A stretch of DNA of 64,000 nt from contig JAFGVL010000105.1 in NCBI GenBank assembly GCA_016938015.1, positions 1-64,000 on the forward strand, read 5' to 3'. The notes below the pieces were generated by a model. That model ran no database searches, was not told the DNA's origin, and saw only the letters and a program-made list of their open reading frames with translations. Source of the stretch: Paludibacteraceae bacterium. GTDB taxonomy: Bacteria; Bacteroidota; Bacteroidia; Bacteroidales; Paludibacteraceae. Numbering within the stretch: position 1 is the stretch's first letter; each line of letters begins with the position of its first letter. Shown here piece after piece: positions 1 through 11,437 of this stretch. A program made the position numbers and the translations under genes.

Positions 1-714
1 AAATCAGCCTTTATGGATGAAGAATTAAACGCCAAACACAAACTTACTTCAGCCAACTCTATTAATGTTGCACGCTTTTTACCACAAGCATTTTATTATT
101 TTTATGCCTACGCACAAATCAAAAAATTAGAGAAAAATAAAAAAATAGTGATGTGTGTACCTAGCGGTAACTTTGGTAATATTACCGCCGGACTCTTTGG
201 TAAACGCATGGGCTTACCCATTAGCCGTTTTATTGCTTCTAATAACAACAACGACATTTTCTTTCAATACCTGCAAACAGGCGAATACAAACCACGCCCA
301 TCCGTAAGTACCCTTGCAAATGCCATGGACGTAGGCGATCCAAGCAACTTTGCACGTATAATCGACTTATATAACAATTCGGTAGATGCTATCCGCAAAG
401 ATATCAGTGGTGCTCGCTACAATGACGACCAAATTAATGCCGCCATGAAAGCTTGCTACCAAGAAACAGGCTACATACTTGACCCACACGGAGCTTGTGG
501 ATATTTAGCCTTAGAAGATGGCCTTAAATCGGATGAAGTAGGTATCTTCCTCGAAACCGCCCACCCTGCTAAATTTTTAGAAACAGTTGAAAATAGTATC
601 GGTAAAAAAGTTGCCATTCCCGAAAAACTACAAGCCTTTATGAAAGGTACTAAACAAAGTATTGGTTTATCGAAAGAGTTTGTTGAATTCAAGGAATTTC
701 TACTGAAAATATAA
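1..714 (+). CDS. thrC: threonine synthase, C-terminal part (5' truncated by window start)
   Basis: Frame is open from base 1; VPSGNFGNITAGLFGKRMGLP and FLETAHPAKFLETVE are threonine synthase motifs. Confidence 0.93.
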   Translation, partial: KSAFMDEELNAKHKLTSANSINVARFLPQAFYYFYAYAQIKKLEKNKKIVMCVPSGNFGNITAGLFGKRMGLPISRFIASNNNNDIFFQYLQTGEYKPRPSVSTLANAMDVGDPSNFARIIDLYNNSVDAIRKDISGARYNDDQINAAMKACYQETGYILDPHGACGYLALEDGLKSDEVGIFLETAHPAKFLETVENSIGKKVAIPEKLQAFMKGTKQSIGLSKEFVEFKEFLLKI

Positions 715-726
715 TTTCGGTTATTC

Positions 727-796
727 TGCTCGGGGCTGTCCAAAAAAGAAGCAATTCCTTAATGAGAATTGCTTCTTTTTTGGACAGCCCCGAGCA
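727..796. terminator. 31-bp perfect inverted repeat with 8-nt loop; inner part looks like a bidirectional intrinsic terminator
   Basis: tgctcggggctgtccaaaaaagaagcaattc / gaattgcttcttttttggacagccccgagca; A6 and T6 tracts flank the inner GAAGCAATTC stem. Confidence 0.8.
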
Positions 797-862
797 AAGG
801 CGGAGGGGTTAAATTTCAAAATAATTTCACTTATAAAAATAAACAATTCTGTTTATTTTTTA

Positions 863-870
863 TATCTTTG
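863..870 (+). promoter_or_regulatory. Bacteroidota-type -7 element (TAtcTTTG) upstream of the HTH gene
   Basis: tatctttg 18 nt before the ATG at 888; no clear -33 box. Confidence 0.5.
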
Positions 871-887
871 TAAAAACAATTTAGTTT

Positions 888-1346
888 ATGGACTCAACAA
901 TCTCAATAATAAAAGGCATACACCCAGGTATTATCTTAGCTCGGGAGCTCAAAAAAAGAAAATTAGCAAAGGGAAGTTTTGCTAATTCTATCAATGAGTT
1001 TCCTCAAACCATTGCGACCATTAGTAAGGGAAAGCGTAGGATGAATGTAGGATTGTCGTTAAAGATTGAGCATGCCTTGGGCTTAGAAGAGGGTTATTTT
1101 ATGATTCTTCAAGCTTACAATGATATTGAAGAGCAAAAGAAAAAACTAGCCAAGAATTTTCATCCAGATTTAAGTAAGATTCGTCCGGTAGTTTTTTGGG
1201 ATACCGAACTAAAGAAAATTGATTGGGTGAAACATAAAATAGCCGTTATCAATCGTATTTTTGAACGAGGAAATGAAATGGAGAAAGCAGAAATTACTCG
1301 CTTTTATGGAAACGAATGTATTGAATCCATTTTAAACCCCGAATAA
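888..1346 (+). CDS. HigA-like HTH (plasmid-maintenance antidote type) protein, putative antitoxin
   Basis: IHPGIILARELKKRKLAKGSFANSINEFPQTIATISKGKRRMNVGLSLKIEHALGLEEGYFMILQ is HigA/XRE-like; 3 nt from the downstream nucleotidyltransferase. Confidence 0.75.
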   Translation: MDSTISIIKGIHPGIILARELKKRKLAKGSFANSINEFPQTIATISKGKRRMNVGLSLKIEHALGLEEGYFMILQAYNDIEEQKKKLAKNFHPDLSKIRPVVFWDTELKKIDWVKHKIAVINRIFERGNEMEKAEITRFYGNECIESILNPE

Positions 1347-1349
1347 CAA

Positions 1350-2009
1350 ATGCCAAAAATCTTATTTTACAATACCATTTCACCTCTCCTCCTTGCTACC
1401 TTAAAAAAGTTGATGCAGGCAGAGGAATTGAAATCATTCCGCTTGGTTGGAGGCACTTCCTTAAGTTTACAACTAGGTCATCGCGAATCGGTGGATATTG
1501 ATTTATTTACTGATGCCGCTTATAATTCAGTCGATTTCAAAGCCATAGATTTATTTTTAAGAAATAACTACACCTATGTTGATACGTCAAATACCGCTAT
1601 TATAGGTATGGGGAAATCGTATTATGTAGGTGAATCTGCCAATGAATGTATTAAATTGGATTTGTATTATACAGACACTTATATTCGACCTGCCATAGAA
1701 AAAGAAGGACTGCGTTTAGCAAGCATAGAAGAGATTATTGCTATGAAAATAGAGGTAGTTTCGAGAGGTGGGCGTAAAAAAGATTTTTGGGATATACATG
1801 AATTGTTGGAAAAATTCACCCTAGATAAAATGCTTCAACTACACGAAGAACGGTATCCTTACAACCACAATAGACAAGAAATTCTAACCCAGTTTATTAA
1901 GTTTGAAGATGCAGATACCGATTTCGATCCCATTTGTTTAAAACATAAATATTGGGAAATAATTAAATTGGATTTGGTGGAAATTATTGCACCATTACTA
2001 TTATCATAA
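1350..2009 (+). CDS. nucleotidyltransferase of the AbiEii/AbiGii toxin family
   Basis: LVGGTSLSLQLGHRESVDIDLF matches the GG(T/S)xLx..HR.S.DIDLF signature; KxDLYY and IAMKIEVVSRGGRKKDFWDIHELL downstream. Confidence 0.85.
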   Translation: MPKILFYNTISPLLLATLKKLMQAEELKSFRLVGGTSLSLQLGHRESVDIDLFTDAAYNSVDFKAIDLFLRNNYTYVDTSNTAIIGMGKSYYVGESANECIKLDLYYTDTYIRPAIEKEGLRLASIEEIIAMKIEVVSRGGRKKDFWDIHELLEKFTLDKMLQLHEERYPYNHNRQEILTQFIKFEDADTDFDPICLKHKYWEIIKLDLVEIIAPLLLS

Positions 2010-2021
2010 AACAACAAATCT

Positions 2022-2090
2022 GTAGAGACGCACTGCTGTGCGTCTGATAATATTAACATCAAAAAAAAGACGCAAAGCTGTGCGTCTCTA
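2022..2090. repeat. palindromic intergenic repeat (GAGACGCA..TGCGTCTC type)
   Basis: gtagagacgcactgctgtgcgtct ... agacgcaaagctgtgcgtctcta; each half is a small hairpin and the halves also pair with each other. Confidence 0.75.
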
Positions 2091-2110
2091 AAAATGTTAT
2101 CTCCAACAAA

Positions 2111-2133
2111 AAAGGCGTACCATTGTACGCCTT
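2111..2133 (-). terminator. hairpin terminator downstream of eno
   Basis: aaggcgtac-catt-gtacgcctt just after the eno stop; A-run on the plus strand gives a U-run on the minus transcript. Confidence 0.7.
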
Positions 2134-2162
2134 CCTTTATAATCTATAATTGGATATTCTTA

Positions 2163-3476
<1,314 letters not shown>

Positions 3477-3654
3477 TTATATAATGGCAACAAAGGTACT
3501 ATTAACCTTCAATATAAAAGAATATTTTTTTTTATTTTTAACTATCCTAAAAAAGAAAAATTAATGCAACCAAATTAACTTGCATCAAAAAAAACAAAAA
3601 AAAAGAAGAACAAGCCTAAATCTTATCCTTCTTTTTATACATATTAAAACTTTA

Positions 3655-4242
3655 TTAGTCTTTCTTTTCTTCTTCTGTAGGTTCTACAACCTTTTCTTCT
3701 GTAACAGGAGCCTTTTCTACAGTTGCTTCTACCTTTTGTTCATCAACAGTAAGAGTTTTTTCTTCCGATTTTTCTTCTTTTGCAGGTGCAGGAGTAGTAG
3801 CTGCTACAACAGGAGCATCAGCCTTTTTAGCACCGGCACGACGAGTAGTTTTCTTTTTAACAACTTTTTCTTTTAATAAGTTTTCATTATAGTCAACTAA
3901 CTCAATAATACACATTTCAGCAGCATCTCCTAAGCGAAAACCTGTTTTCAAAATACGGGTATATCCACCTTGTCGTGTAGCTACTTTTTCGGCCACATCT
4001 CTAAATAATTCTGCTACAACAGCCTTATCTTGCAAACTAGAAAAAACCATTCTTCTCGAATGAGTTGAATCTTCTTTTGATTTATTAATAAGAGGTTCTA
4101 CATACATTTTTAAAGCTTTTGCTTTTGCAAGTGTAGTAGTAATTCGTTTATGCTTAATTAGGGAACAAGCCATATTAGACAATAAAGCCGATCTATGAGA
4201 AGATGTTCTACCTAAATGATTAAATTTTTTATTATGTCTCAT
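3655..4242 (-). CDS. rplQ: 50S ribosomal protein L17 with long Lys/Glu/Ala/Pro C-terminal tail
   Basis: [42 protein letters not shown]. Confidence 0.98.
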   Translation of the reverse strand: MRHNKKFNHLGRTSSHRSALLSNMACSLIKHKRITTTLAKAKALKMYVEPLINKSKEDSTHSRRMVFSSLQDKAVVAELFRDVAEKVATRQGGYTRILKTGFRLGDAAEMCIIELVDYNENLLKEKVVKKKTTRRAGAKKADAPVVAATTPAPAKEEKSEEKTLTVDEQKVEATVEKAPVTEEKVVEPTEEEKKD

Positions 4243-4248
4243 TGGTTA

Positions 4249-5241
4249 TTATTCTTTATCTAATTTATATTTTAAGATATCCATCCCAAAAGATAGATTC
4301 AGACTCAACAATTTTGCATCCAATTCAGTTAAAGATTTCTTACCAAAATTGCGGAATTTCAACAGGTCATTTCTATTGAACTGACATAGCTCACCAAGGG
4401 TATCTACATCAGCAGCTTTTAAGCAATTTAATGCTCTAACAGACAAATCTAAATCGACCAATCTTGTTTTAAGAAGCTGACGCATATGCAATACTTCTTC
4501 ATCAAACTCTTCATTACCTTCACCTTCGGTGATATCTAAAGTAATTTTATCGTCAGAGAACAGCATAAAGTGATATATTAAAATTTTAGCTGCTTCTTTT
4601 AACGCATCTTTTGGATGTATTGATCCATCAGTAGAAATTTCTAATATCAACTTTTCGTAGTCGGTTTTTTGTTCCACACGAAAAGGTTCAATAGCATATT
4701 TTACATTACGAATAGGTGTAAAAATAGAGTCAATAGGAATAACGCCTAAATCATCGTTATTTAATTTGTTTTCTTCGGCAGGCACATACCCTCTTCCTTT
4801 ATTTACGGTTAATTCCATTTGAAAGTTGGCCGAAGGATCTAAATTACAAATTACCAAGTCAGGATTTAATACCTTAAACCCGGTAAAACATTTACCGATA
4901 TCACCTGCAGTAAGTTTTTCTTTATCTTTTACAACAACGCTTGCTTTTTCTGTCTCAAAATCTTCAACAATGTGTTTAAACCGAACTTGTTTTAAATTCA
5001 GAATGATGTTAGTAACATCTTCTAAAACACCTGGTATAACTGAAAATTCATGATCAACACCTTCAACTTTAATGGAGGTAATAGCAAAACCTTCAAGAGA
5101 AGATAATAAAATACGACGAAGAGCATTACCTACGGTAATACCATAACCAGGTTCTAAGGGACGAAATTCGAATTTTCCTTGAAAAACATCCGCTTCTAAC
5201 ATGATTACCTTGTCTGGTTTTTGAAATGCTAATATTGCCAT
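4249..5241 (-). CDS. rpoA: DNA-directed RNA polymerase subunit alpha
   Basis: [29 protein letters not shown] plus alpha-[37 protein letters not shown]. Confidence 0.99.
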   Translation of the reverse strand: MAILAFQKPDKVIMLEADVFQGKFEFRPLEPGYGITVGNALRRILLSSLEGFAITSIKVEGVDHEFSVIPGVLEDVTNIILNLKQVRFKHIVEDFETEKASVVVKDKEKLTAGDIGKCFTGFKVLNPDLVICNLDPSANFQMELTVNKGRGYVPAEENKLNNDDLGVIPIDSIFTPIRNVKYAIEPFRVEQKTDYEKLILEISTDGSIHPKDALKEAAKILIYHFMLFSDDKITLDITEGEGNEEFDEEVLHMRQLLKTRLVDLDLSVRALNCLKAADVDTLGELCQFNRNDLLKFRNFGKKSLTELDAKLLSLNLSFGMDILKYKLDKE

Positions 5242-5251
5242 GGATTATTTT

Positions 5252-5857
5252 TTATTTAGAGTACAATTCTACAATTAACTGTTCTTTGATATTTTCAGGG
5301 ATATCAGCTCTATCCGGCATGTGTAAAAACTTGCCCGACATAGATGATTCATCCCATTCTAACCAAGGGTATTTGCTATGGTTAAAACCATTTAGGGATT
5401 CTGTAATCACTTCCATCGATTTATTTTTTTCGCGAACAGCTACTACTTGACCGGGTTTTACCATATAAGAAGGTATATTCAACACCTCACCATCAACAGT
5501 TATATGTCTGTGACTTACTAACTGACGAGCTCCAGATCTAGTTGGAGACATACCTAAACGAAATACTACATTATCTAAACGAGACTCTAGAAACTGAAGC
5601 AAAACTTCACCTTTAATACCTTTAGTACGTGAAGCTTTTTCAAATAAATTGCGGAATTGTTTTTCTAAAACGCCGTAAGTATATTTAGCTTTTTGTTTTT
5701 CTTTTAACTGAATGCCATACTCTGAAGTTTTCTTCCTTCTATTAACTCCATGTTGACCCGGAGGGAAATTTCTGCGAGAAAGCACTTTATCAGGGCCGAA
5801 AATAGCTTCTCCAAATTTACGAGCTATTCTAGACTTTGGACCAATATATCTTGCCAT
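5252..5857 (-). CDS. rpsD: 30S ribosomal protein S4
   Basis: [51 protein letters not shown]. Confidence 0.99.
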   Translation of the reverse strand: MARYIGPKSRIARKFGEAIFGPDKVLSRRNFPPGQHGVNRRKKTSEYGIQLKEKQKAKYTYGVLEKQFRNLFEKASRTKGIKGEVLLQFLESRLDNVVFRLGMSPTRSGARQLVSHRHITVDGEVLNIPSYMVKPGQVVAVREKNKSMEVITESLNGFNHSKYPWLEWDESSMSGKFLHMPDRADIPENIKEQLIVELYSK

Positions 5858-5973
5858 TGTTTTTTATTAAATTAATTTATTAATTGCTATCTATTTGTAG
5901 TTAATGCAATAGTGTGGCCGCGATTACAGAGAGGCTTAATGTGTAATACAAACTATTGTATTTATCTACTTTT

Positions 5974-6363
5974 TTAAACTCTTCTTCTTTTGGGAGGACG
6001 ACATCCATTATGTGGAAGTGGAGTTACGTCAATAATTTCAGTAACTTCAATACCTGCACCATGAATAGTTCGGATAGCTGATTCACGACCATTACCCGGA
6101 CCTTTAACGTAAGCTTTTACTTTTCTTAACCCAAGATCAAAAGCAACTTTTGAACAATCTTGAGCAGCCATTTGCGCAGCATAAGGAGTATTCTTCTTTG
6201 ATCCTCTAAAACCCATCTTACCGGCCGAAGACCATGAAATTACTTGTCCTTCTGCATTTGCAAGGGTTACTATTATATTGTTAAAAGATGAATGTACGTG
6301 TAATTGACCTACACCATCTACTTTAACTACTCTTTTTTTGGTTGCAACAGTTTTCTTTGCCAT
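5974..6363 (-). CDS. rpsK: 30S ribosomal protein S11
   Basis: [43 protein letters not shown]. Confidence 0.99.
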   Translation of the reverse strand: MAKKTVATKKRVVKVDGVGQLHVHSSFNNIIVTLANAEGQVISWSSAGKMGFRGSKKNTPYAAQMAAQDCSKVAFDLGLRKVKAYVKGPGNGRESAIRTIHGAGIEVTEIIDVTPLPHNGCRPPKRRRV

Positions 6364-6397
6364 ATCAAATTATAGTTTTATACTTCTAAATTAGTTG

Positions 6398-6778
6398 TTA
6401 TTTAGTTGCTTTTTTCTTGTTTGCAACTGTCTTTTTCTTTCCTTTCAAGGTACGTGCATTGTTTTTTGTACTTTGACCTCTGGATGGAAGACCTAAACGG
6501 TGGCGAACACCTCTATAACAACCAATATCCATCAATCGCTTGATGTTCAATTGCACTTCTGAACGAAGATCACCCTCTACTTTGAAGCTTGCTCCAATTA
6601 TTTCACGAATTTTAACAGCTTGAGCATCAGTCCAATCTTTTACCTTGATGTCTGCATCTACTCCAGCTTGTTCTAAAACTTTTTTTGCATTACTGCGACC
6701 TATTCCGTAGATATAGGTTAATCCAATCTCACCTCTTTTGTTTTGAGGTAAATCTACTCCGACGATTCTTATAGCCAT
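6398..6778 (-). CDS. rpsM: 30S ribosomal protein S13
   Basis: [66 protein letters not shown]. Confidence 0.99.
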   Translation of the reverse strand: MAIRIVGVDLPQNKRGEIGLTYIYGIGRSNAKKVLEQAGVDADIKVKDWTDAQAVKIREIIGASFKVEGDLRSEVQLNIKRLMDIGCYRGVRHRLGLPSRGQSTKNNARTLKGKKKTVANKKKATK

Positions 6779-6805
6779 AAACTAATTTTTTGCAAAAATA
6801 ATAAT

Positions 6806-6922
6806 TTATCCTTGACGCTGTTTAAACTTAGGATTTTTCTTGTTAATCACATACAAACGACCTTTTCTCCTGACGATTTTACAATCGGGGGTACGTTTTT
6901 TAACAGAAGCTCTTACTTTCAT
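6806..6922 (-). CDS. rpmJ: 50S ribosomal protein L36 (zinc-ligand-poor C-minus form)
   Basis: [38 protein letters not shown]; start trimmed from the listed 6997. Confidence 0.96.
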   Translation of the reverse strand: MKVRASVKKRTPDCKIVRRKGRLYVINKKNPKFKQRQG

Positions 6923-6941
6923 TTTTATACTATTTATAAAT

Positions 6942-7160
6942 TTATTTGTATCTAAAAGAGATTCTTCCTTTTGATAAATCGTAAGGTGACATTTCAACTC
7001 TTACTTTATCTCCCGGAAGTATCTTAATATAATGCATACGCATTTTTCCTGAAATATGAGCCGTAATTTCATGCCCATTCTCTAACTCAACACGAAACAT
7101 TGCATTTGATAATGCTTCGGTAATAATTCCATCTTGTTCTATAGCTGCTTGTTTAGCCAT
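6942..7160 (-). CDS. infA: translation initiation factor IF-1
   Basis: [53 protein letters not shown]. Confidence 0.98.
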   Translation of the reverse strand: MAKQAAIEQDGIITEALSNAMFRVELENGHEITAHISGKMRMHYIKILPGDKVRVEMSPYDLSKGRISFRYK

Positions 7161-7163
7161 ATT

Positions 7164-7949
7164 TTATATTGCTTGTTGATTCAATACCTGTTCAATAAAT
7201 TCAAAACTAGAAAGAATATCAGCTTTTCCTTTTCTAACGGCCACAGTATGTTCAAAATGTGCTGAAGGTTTTTTATCTAAAGTAGTAGTAGTCCAACCAT
7301 CATTCTGAAAAACTATTTCCTTTTTTCCCATATTTATCATTGGTTCAATTGCAATAGTCATACCCGACTTCAATTTTACACCATATCCTCTAGAACCATA
7401 ATTAGGAACTTCGGGTGCTTCATGCAGGTTTTTACCAATACCATGCCCCACCATCTGTCTTACTACTGAGTATCCTTTGTTTTCACAATAAGATTGTACT
7501 GCATTACCAATATCACCAATTCTTTTCCCTTCAACAGCTTGTTCAATACCTTTATACAAAGACTCTTTAGTTGTTGTAAGAAGGTTTTGTATTTCAGGGA
7601 TAACTTCACCTACACAAAAAGTATAAGCTGAATCACCATGATAACCATCTTTTACAGCACCACAATCAACTGAAATAATATCTCCTTCTTTTAGTACTAC
7701 GTTTGCAGAAGGAATGCCATGAACTACTTGCTCGTTTATACTAGTACAAATGCTTGCAGGGAAACCGCTGTAACCCAAAAAATTTGGTATTGCCCCATTA
7801 TCGCGAATAAACTCTTCTGCTCTTTTATCTAAATCAAGTGTTGAAACACCCGGCTTAATTAATTTAGCAATCTCAGCTAATGTTCGTGCAACAATTAAAT
7901 TGCTTACTCGTAACAACTCAATTTGCTCATCTGTTTTTAAATAAATCAT
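7164..7949 (-). CDS. map: type I methionyl aminopeptidase
   Basis: ISVDCGAVKDGYHGDSAYTF, GHGIGKNLHEAPEVPNYG, MTIAIEPMIN. Confidence 0.98.
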   Translation of the reverse strand: MIYLKTDEQIELLRVSNLIVARTLAEIAKLIKPGVSTLDLDKRAEEFIRDNGAIPNFLGYSGFPASICTSINEQVVHGIPSANVVLKEGDIISVDCGAVKDGYHGDSAYTFCVGEVIPEIQNLLTTTKESLYKGIEQAVEGKRIGDIGNAVQSYCENKGYSVVRQMVGHGIGKNLHEAPEVPNYGSRGYGVKLKSGMTIAIEPMINMGKKEIVFQNDGWTTTTLDKKPSAHFEHTVAVRKGKADILSSFEFIEQVLNQQAI

Positions 7950-7952
7950 CTA

Positions 7953-9296
7953 TTAATAAGCAGCTATAGATCCGGTACGTCCTTTAATTCTACCAGATTT
8001 TAATAATCCGTCGTAATGACGCATTAACAAATAGCTTTCAATTTGTTGTAAAGTATCTAAAACTACGCCCACTAAAATTAATAAAGAGGTACCTCCAAAA
8101 AACTGAGCAAACCCTTGATTAATATGCAAAATACTTGCAAAAGCAGGTAAAATTGCGATTATAGCTAAAAAGAACGAACCCGGCAATGTTATTCTTGACA
8201 TGATAACATCTAAATATTCGGCTGTTTTTTTACCCGGTTTTACACCCGGAATAAACCCGTTATTACGTTTCATATCTTCTGCCATTTGAGTTGGATTGAT
8301 AGTAATAGCTGTATAAAAATAAGTAAACGCAATAATTAAAAGCGCAAAAACTAAATTATACCAAACACCTGTGTTATCCATAAATGCTTGGGCAACACTA
8401 CTAGCCGTTTGAGATGATGAGAATCCGGCTAAAGTAAGAGGAATAAACATAATTGCTTGGGCAAAAATAATTGGCATTACTCCGGCAGCATTAATTTTTA
8501 AAGGAATATACTGACGAACGCCACCGTATTGTTTATTACCAACAACTCTTTTTGCATATTGTACTGGCACTTTACGAGTACCTTGAACAAGCATAATACA
8601 AGCTGCAATAACGACAACTAATACAATAATTTCAGCTAAAAACATAATTAAACCACCGCCTGCATCGCCTAATCTTGAAGCAAATTCCTTTACCAATGAA
8701 TCAGGGAAACGAGCAATAATACCAATTAAGATTATAAAAGAAATACCGTTACCTACGCCTTTATCTGTTATTCTTTCGCCTAACCACATTACAAACATAC
8801 TTCCGGCACATAAGATAATGGTAGAAGATATTTGAAACCAAATACCACTTGGCAATGCAGCTCCGGCTTGACCAAGCTGTACACCTAAGTTTATTAAGTA
8901 AGTAGGCCCTTGAATAATAAGAATAATAACGGTTAAATAACGGGTTATTTGATTCATTTTTCTTCGACCGCTTTCGCCTTCTTTCTGCATTTTTTGGAAA
9001 TACGGAACCGCTATTGTTAAAAGCTGTACAACAATTGACGCAGAAATATAGGGCATAATACCCAAGGCAAAAATTGAAGCATTAGAAAAAGCTCCCCCCG
9101 AAAACATATCTAAAAGAGACAATAAGCCTCCTCCGGTTTGGTTTTGTAATGCAGTTAAATCTGCAGGGTTAATACCCGGTAATACTATAAAAGAACCAAA
9201 ACGATAAATTAACACAAATAAAATAGTGGTAGCTAGTCTTAAGCGAAGCTCTTCAATCTTCCAAATATTTTTAAGTGTTTCTATAAATTTATTCAT
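7953..9296 (-). CDS. secY: preprotein translocase subunit SecY
   Basis: FSGGAFSNASIFALGIMPYISASIVVQLL; multi-TM; located between rplO and map. Confidence 0.99.
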   Translation of the reverse strand: MNKFIETLKNIWKIEELRLRLATTILFVLIYRFGSFIVLPGINPADLTALQNQTGGGLLSLLDMFSGGAFSNASIFALGIMPYISASIVVQLLTIAVPYFQKMQKEGESGRRKMNQITRYLTVIILIIQGPTYLINLGVQLGQAGAALPSGIWFQISSTIILCAGSMFVMWLGERITDKGVGNGISFIILIGIIARFPDSLVKEFASRLGDAGGGLIMFLAEIIVLVVVIAACIMLVQGTRKVPVQYAKRVVGNKQYGGVRQYIPLKINAAGVMPIIFAQAIMFIPLTLAGFSSSQTASSVAQAFMDNTGVWYNLVFALLIIAFTYFYTAITINPTQMAEDMKRNNGFIPGVKPGKKTAEYLDVIMSRITLPGSFFLAIIAILPAFASILHINQGFAQFFGGTSLLILVGVVLDTLQQIESYLLMRHYDGLLKSGRIKGRTGSIAAY

Positions 9297-9300
9297 CTTA

Positions 9301-9747
9301 TTATAGTTTTACTACTGTTCCACCAATCGAGTTAATTGAATCTTCAGCCGATTTAGAAAATGCATGAGCTTCAACAGTAACTTTTGAAGTTAATTTTCCA
9401 TTACCTAGAATTTTAACCAAATGTCTTTTTGAAACTAAACCTGCACTTAATAATTCTGCTATACCCACTTTCGATAAGTTAGCAGTAGTAGCCAAATCTT
9501 GAATAGTGCTTAAGTTAATTGCTTTATATTCAACTCTGTTTACGTTTTTAAAACCAAATTTAGGCAAACGTCTTTGAAGTGGCATTTGACCACCTTCAAA
9601 TCCAACTTTTCTCGAATATCCGGAGCGTGATTTTTGTCCCTTGTGCCCTTTAGTAGAAGTGCCGCCTAAACCTGATCCTGTTCCACGACCTATTCTTTTT
9701 CTAGTTTTTACAGCACCTTCTGCCGGTTGTAAGTTATTCAAATTCAT
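9301..9747 (-). CDS. rplO: 50S ribosomal protein L15
   Basis: RIGRGTGSGLGGTSTKGHKGQKSRSGYSRKVGFEGGQMPLQRRLPKFGF. Confidence 0.99.
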   Translation of the reverse strand: MNLNNLQPAEGAVKTRKRIGRGTGSGLGGTSTKGHKGQKSRSGYSRKVGFEGGQMPLQRRLPKFGFKNVNRVEYKAINLSTIQDLATTANLSKVGIAELLSAGLVSKRHLVKILGNGKLTSKVTVEAHAFSKSAEDSINSIGGTVVKL

Positions 9748-9782
9748 ATCGTAATCTATTATCTATTAGATTTATCCTTTTA

Positions 9783-9968
9783 TTATTTTTCAATTACCAC
9801 TAAATGTTTTACCTTCTGAACCATTCCTAAAATTTGAGGAGTTGGTTCGTGCTCAACAACAGCATTCATTTTGTGTAAGCCTAAAGCTTCAAGAGTAAGT
9901 TTTTGTACTTTCGGACATTTAATCTTACTTCTCACTTGTTTTATTTTAATTTTTTCTTTTTTTGCCAT
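9783..9968 (-). CDS. rpmD: 50S ribosomal protein L30
   Basis: KIKQVRSKIKCPKVQKLTLEALGLHKMNAVVEHEPTPQILGMVQKVKHLV. Confidence 0.97.
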   Translation of the reverse strand: MAKKEKIKIKQVRSKIKCPKVQKLTLEALGLHKMNAVVEHEPTPQILGMVQKVKHLVVIEK

Positions 9969-9981
9969 GACTGTTTTAGTT

Positions 9982-10500
9982 TTATCCTTTAAACACTTTT
10001 TCTAGGGAAATTCCACGTATTTGTGCTACAGTATATGGATCTCTCAATTCACTTAAAGCTTCGATAGTAGCTTTTACCAAGTTATGAGGGTTTGATGAGC
10101 CCTTTGATTTTGCTAACACATCGGTTACACCAACACTTTCGAGCACTGCACGCATCGCACCACCTGCTTTTACTCCGGTACCATGTGAAGCCGGTTTAAT
10201 AAGTACTTGAGCACCACCGAACTTTGCAAGTTGTTCGTGAGGAATGGTTCCTTTTAATAAAGGTACTTTAATTAAATTCTTTTTTGCAGCTTCAACACCT
10301 TTTGCAATAGCAGCAGTAACTTCGCCGGCTTTACCTAATCCCCAACCTACAATCCCATCTTCGTTACCTACTACAACTATAGCAGAGAAACTGAATGTGC
10401 GTCCTCCTTTGGTTACTTTGGTTACGCGGTTAATAGCAACTAATCTATCTTTTAACTCTAGATCGTTAGTGGTTTTTACTTTATTATCTATTCCTGCCAT
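9982..10500 (-). CDS. rpsE: 30S ribosomal protein S5
   Basis: [43 protein letters not shown]. Confidence 0.99.
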   Translation of the reverse strand: MAGIDNKVKTTNDLELKDRLVAINRVTKVTKGGRTFSFSAIVVVGNEDGIVGWGLGKAGEVTAAIAKGVEAAKKNLIKVPLLKGTIPHEQLAKFGGAQVLIKPASHGTGVKAGGAMRAVLESVGVTDVLAKSKGSSNPHNLVKATIEALSELRDPYTVAQIRGISLEKVFKG

Positions 10501-10504
10501 AATT

Positions 10505-10849
10505 TTAAAATTTTAATCCTCCTTTACGTGCACCTTCAGCAATTTCTTTCACTCTTCCATGGTATAAATAACCATTACGATCAAAAACTACTTCTGATAT
10601 TCCTTTTTCTAAAGCTAGTTTTGCAATTAGTTCTCCCACCTTGCTTGCTTGCTCTTTTTTAGTTACTTTCTCTTTTAATCCAAGTGATGAAGCTGAAACT
10701 AATGTTTTGCCGGCCAAATCGTCTACGATTTGAGCATATATTTGCATATTGCTTCTGTACACAGATAAACGAGGTTTTTGTTCAGTACCCGAAATTTTAT
10801 GACGGATATGTGCTTTTATTTTAAGTCTTTTTTCTAATTTTCCTAACAT
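10505..10849 (-). CDS. rplR: 50S ribosomal protein L18
   Basis: [46 protein letters not shown]. Confidence 0.99.
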   Translation of the reverse strand: MLGKLEKRLKIKAHIRHKISGTEQKPRLSVYRSNMQIYAQIVDDLAGKTLVSASSLGLKEKVTKKEQASKVGELIAKLALEKGISEVVFDRNGYLYHGRVKEIAEGARKGGLKF

Positions 10850-10864
10850 AGTTTTACCTATTTA

Positions 10865-11419
10865 TTATTTGGCAGCTGCTGTTTTACCTGCTTTACGACG
10901 AATTATTTCTCCTACAAATTTAACACCTTTACCTTTATACGGTTCCGGTTTACGGAATGAGCGTATTTTTGCACAAACTTGACCTATAAGCTGTTTGTCG
11001 CAACTTTCAAGAATTACTAGTGGGTTTTGATTACGTTCCATTTTGGTTTCCACCTTAATTTCTTTAGGTAAACCTAAAAAGATATTGTGTGTAAATCCTA
11101 ATGCAAACTCTAATACATTACCTTGATTAGATACTCTGTATCCAACACCGACCAATTCTAATTCTTTTTTATATCCTTCAGATACTCCTATCACCATATT
11201 GTTGATTAAGGATCTGTACAATCCGTGCATTGCTCTATTTTGTCTTTCGTCGTTAGGACGAGTAACAGAACAAATACCTCCATCAACTTCAACAGAAATA
11301 GAAGGATTGATTTCTTGTTTAAGTTCCCCTTTAGGACCTTTAACTGTTACCGTATTATTTTCAACTGAAATAGAGACTCCTGTTGGTATATTAATGGGTA
11401 ATTTTCCTATTCTTGACAT
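10865..11419 (-). CDS. rplF: 50S ribosomal protein L6
   Basis: MSRIGKLPINIPTGVSISVENNTVTVKGPKGEL; PEPYKGKGVKFVGEIIRRKAGKTA. Confidence 0.99.
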   Translation of the reverse strand: MSRIGKLPINIPTGVSISVENNTVTVKGPKGELKQEINPSISVEVDGGICSVTRPNDERQNRAMHGLYRSLINNMVIGVSEGYKKELELVGVGYRVSNQGNVLEFALGFTHNIFLGLPKEIKVETKMERNQNPLVILESCDKQLIGQVCAKIRSFRKPEPYKGKGVKFVGEIIRRKAGKTAAAK

Positions 11420-11437
11420 CTGTGTTTCCTCCCTTTA

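Noticed and set aside
471-743. 90-aa minus-strand ORF over the thrC 3' end
   Set aside because: Antisense to a well-conserved gene, no recognisable motif
3580-3876. 98-aa Phe/Cys-rich plus-strand ORF
   Set aside because: Antisense of the Lys/Glu-rich L17 tail; composition is the mirror of that tail
6923-6997. N-terminal extension of the L36 ORF
   Set aside because: Overlaps the infA 3' end; MKVRASVKK is the standard L36 start
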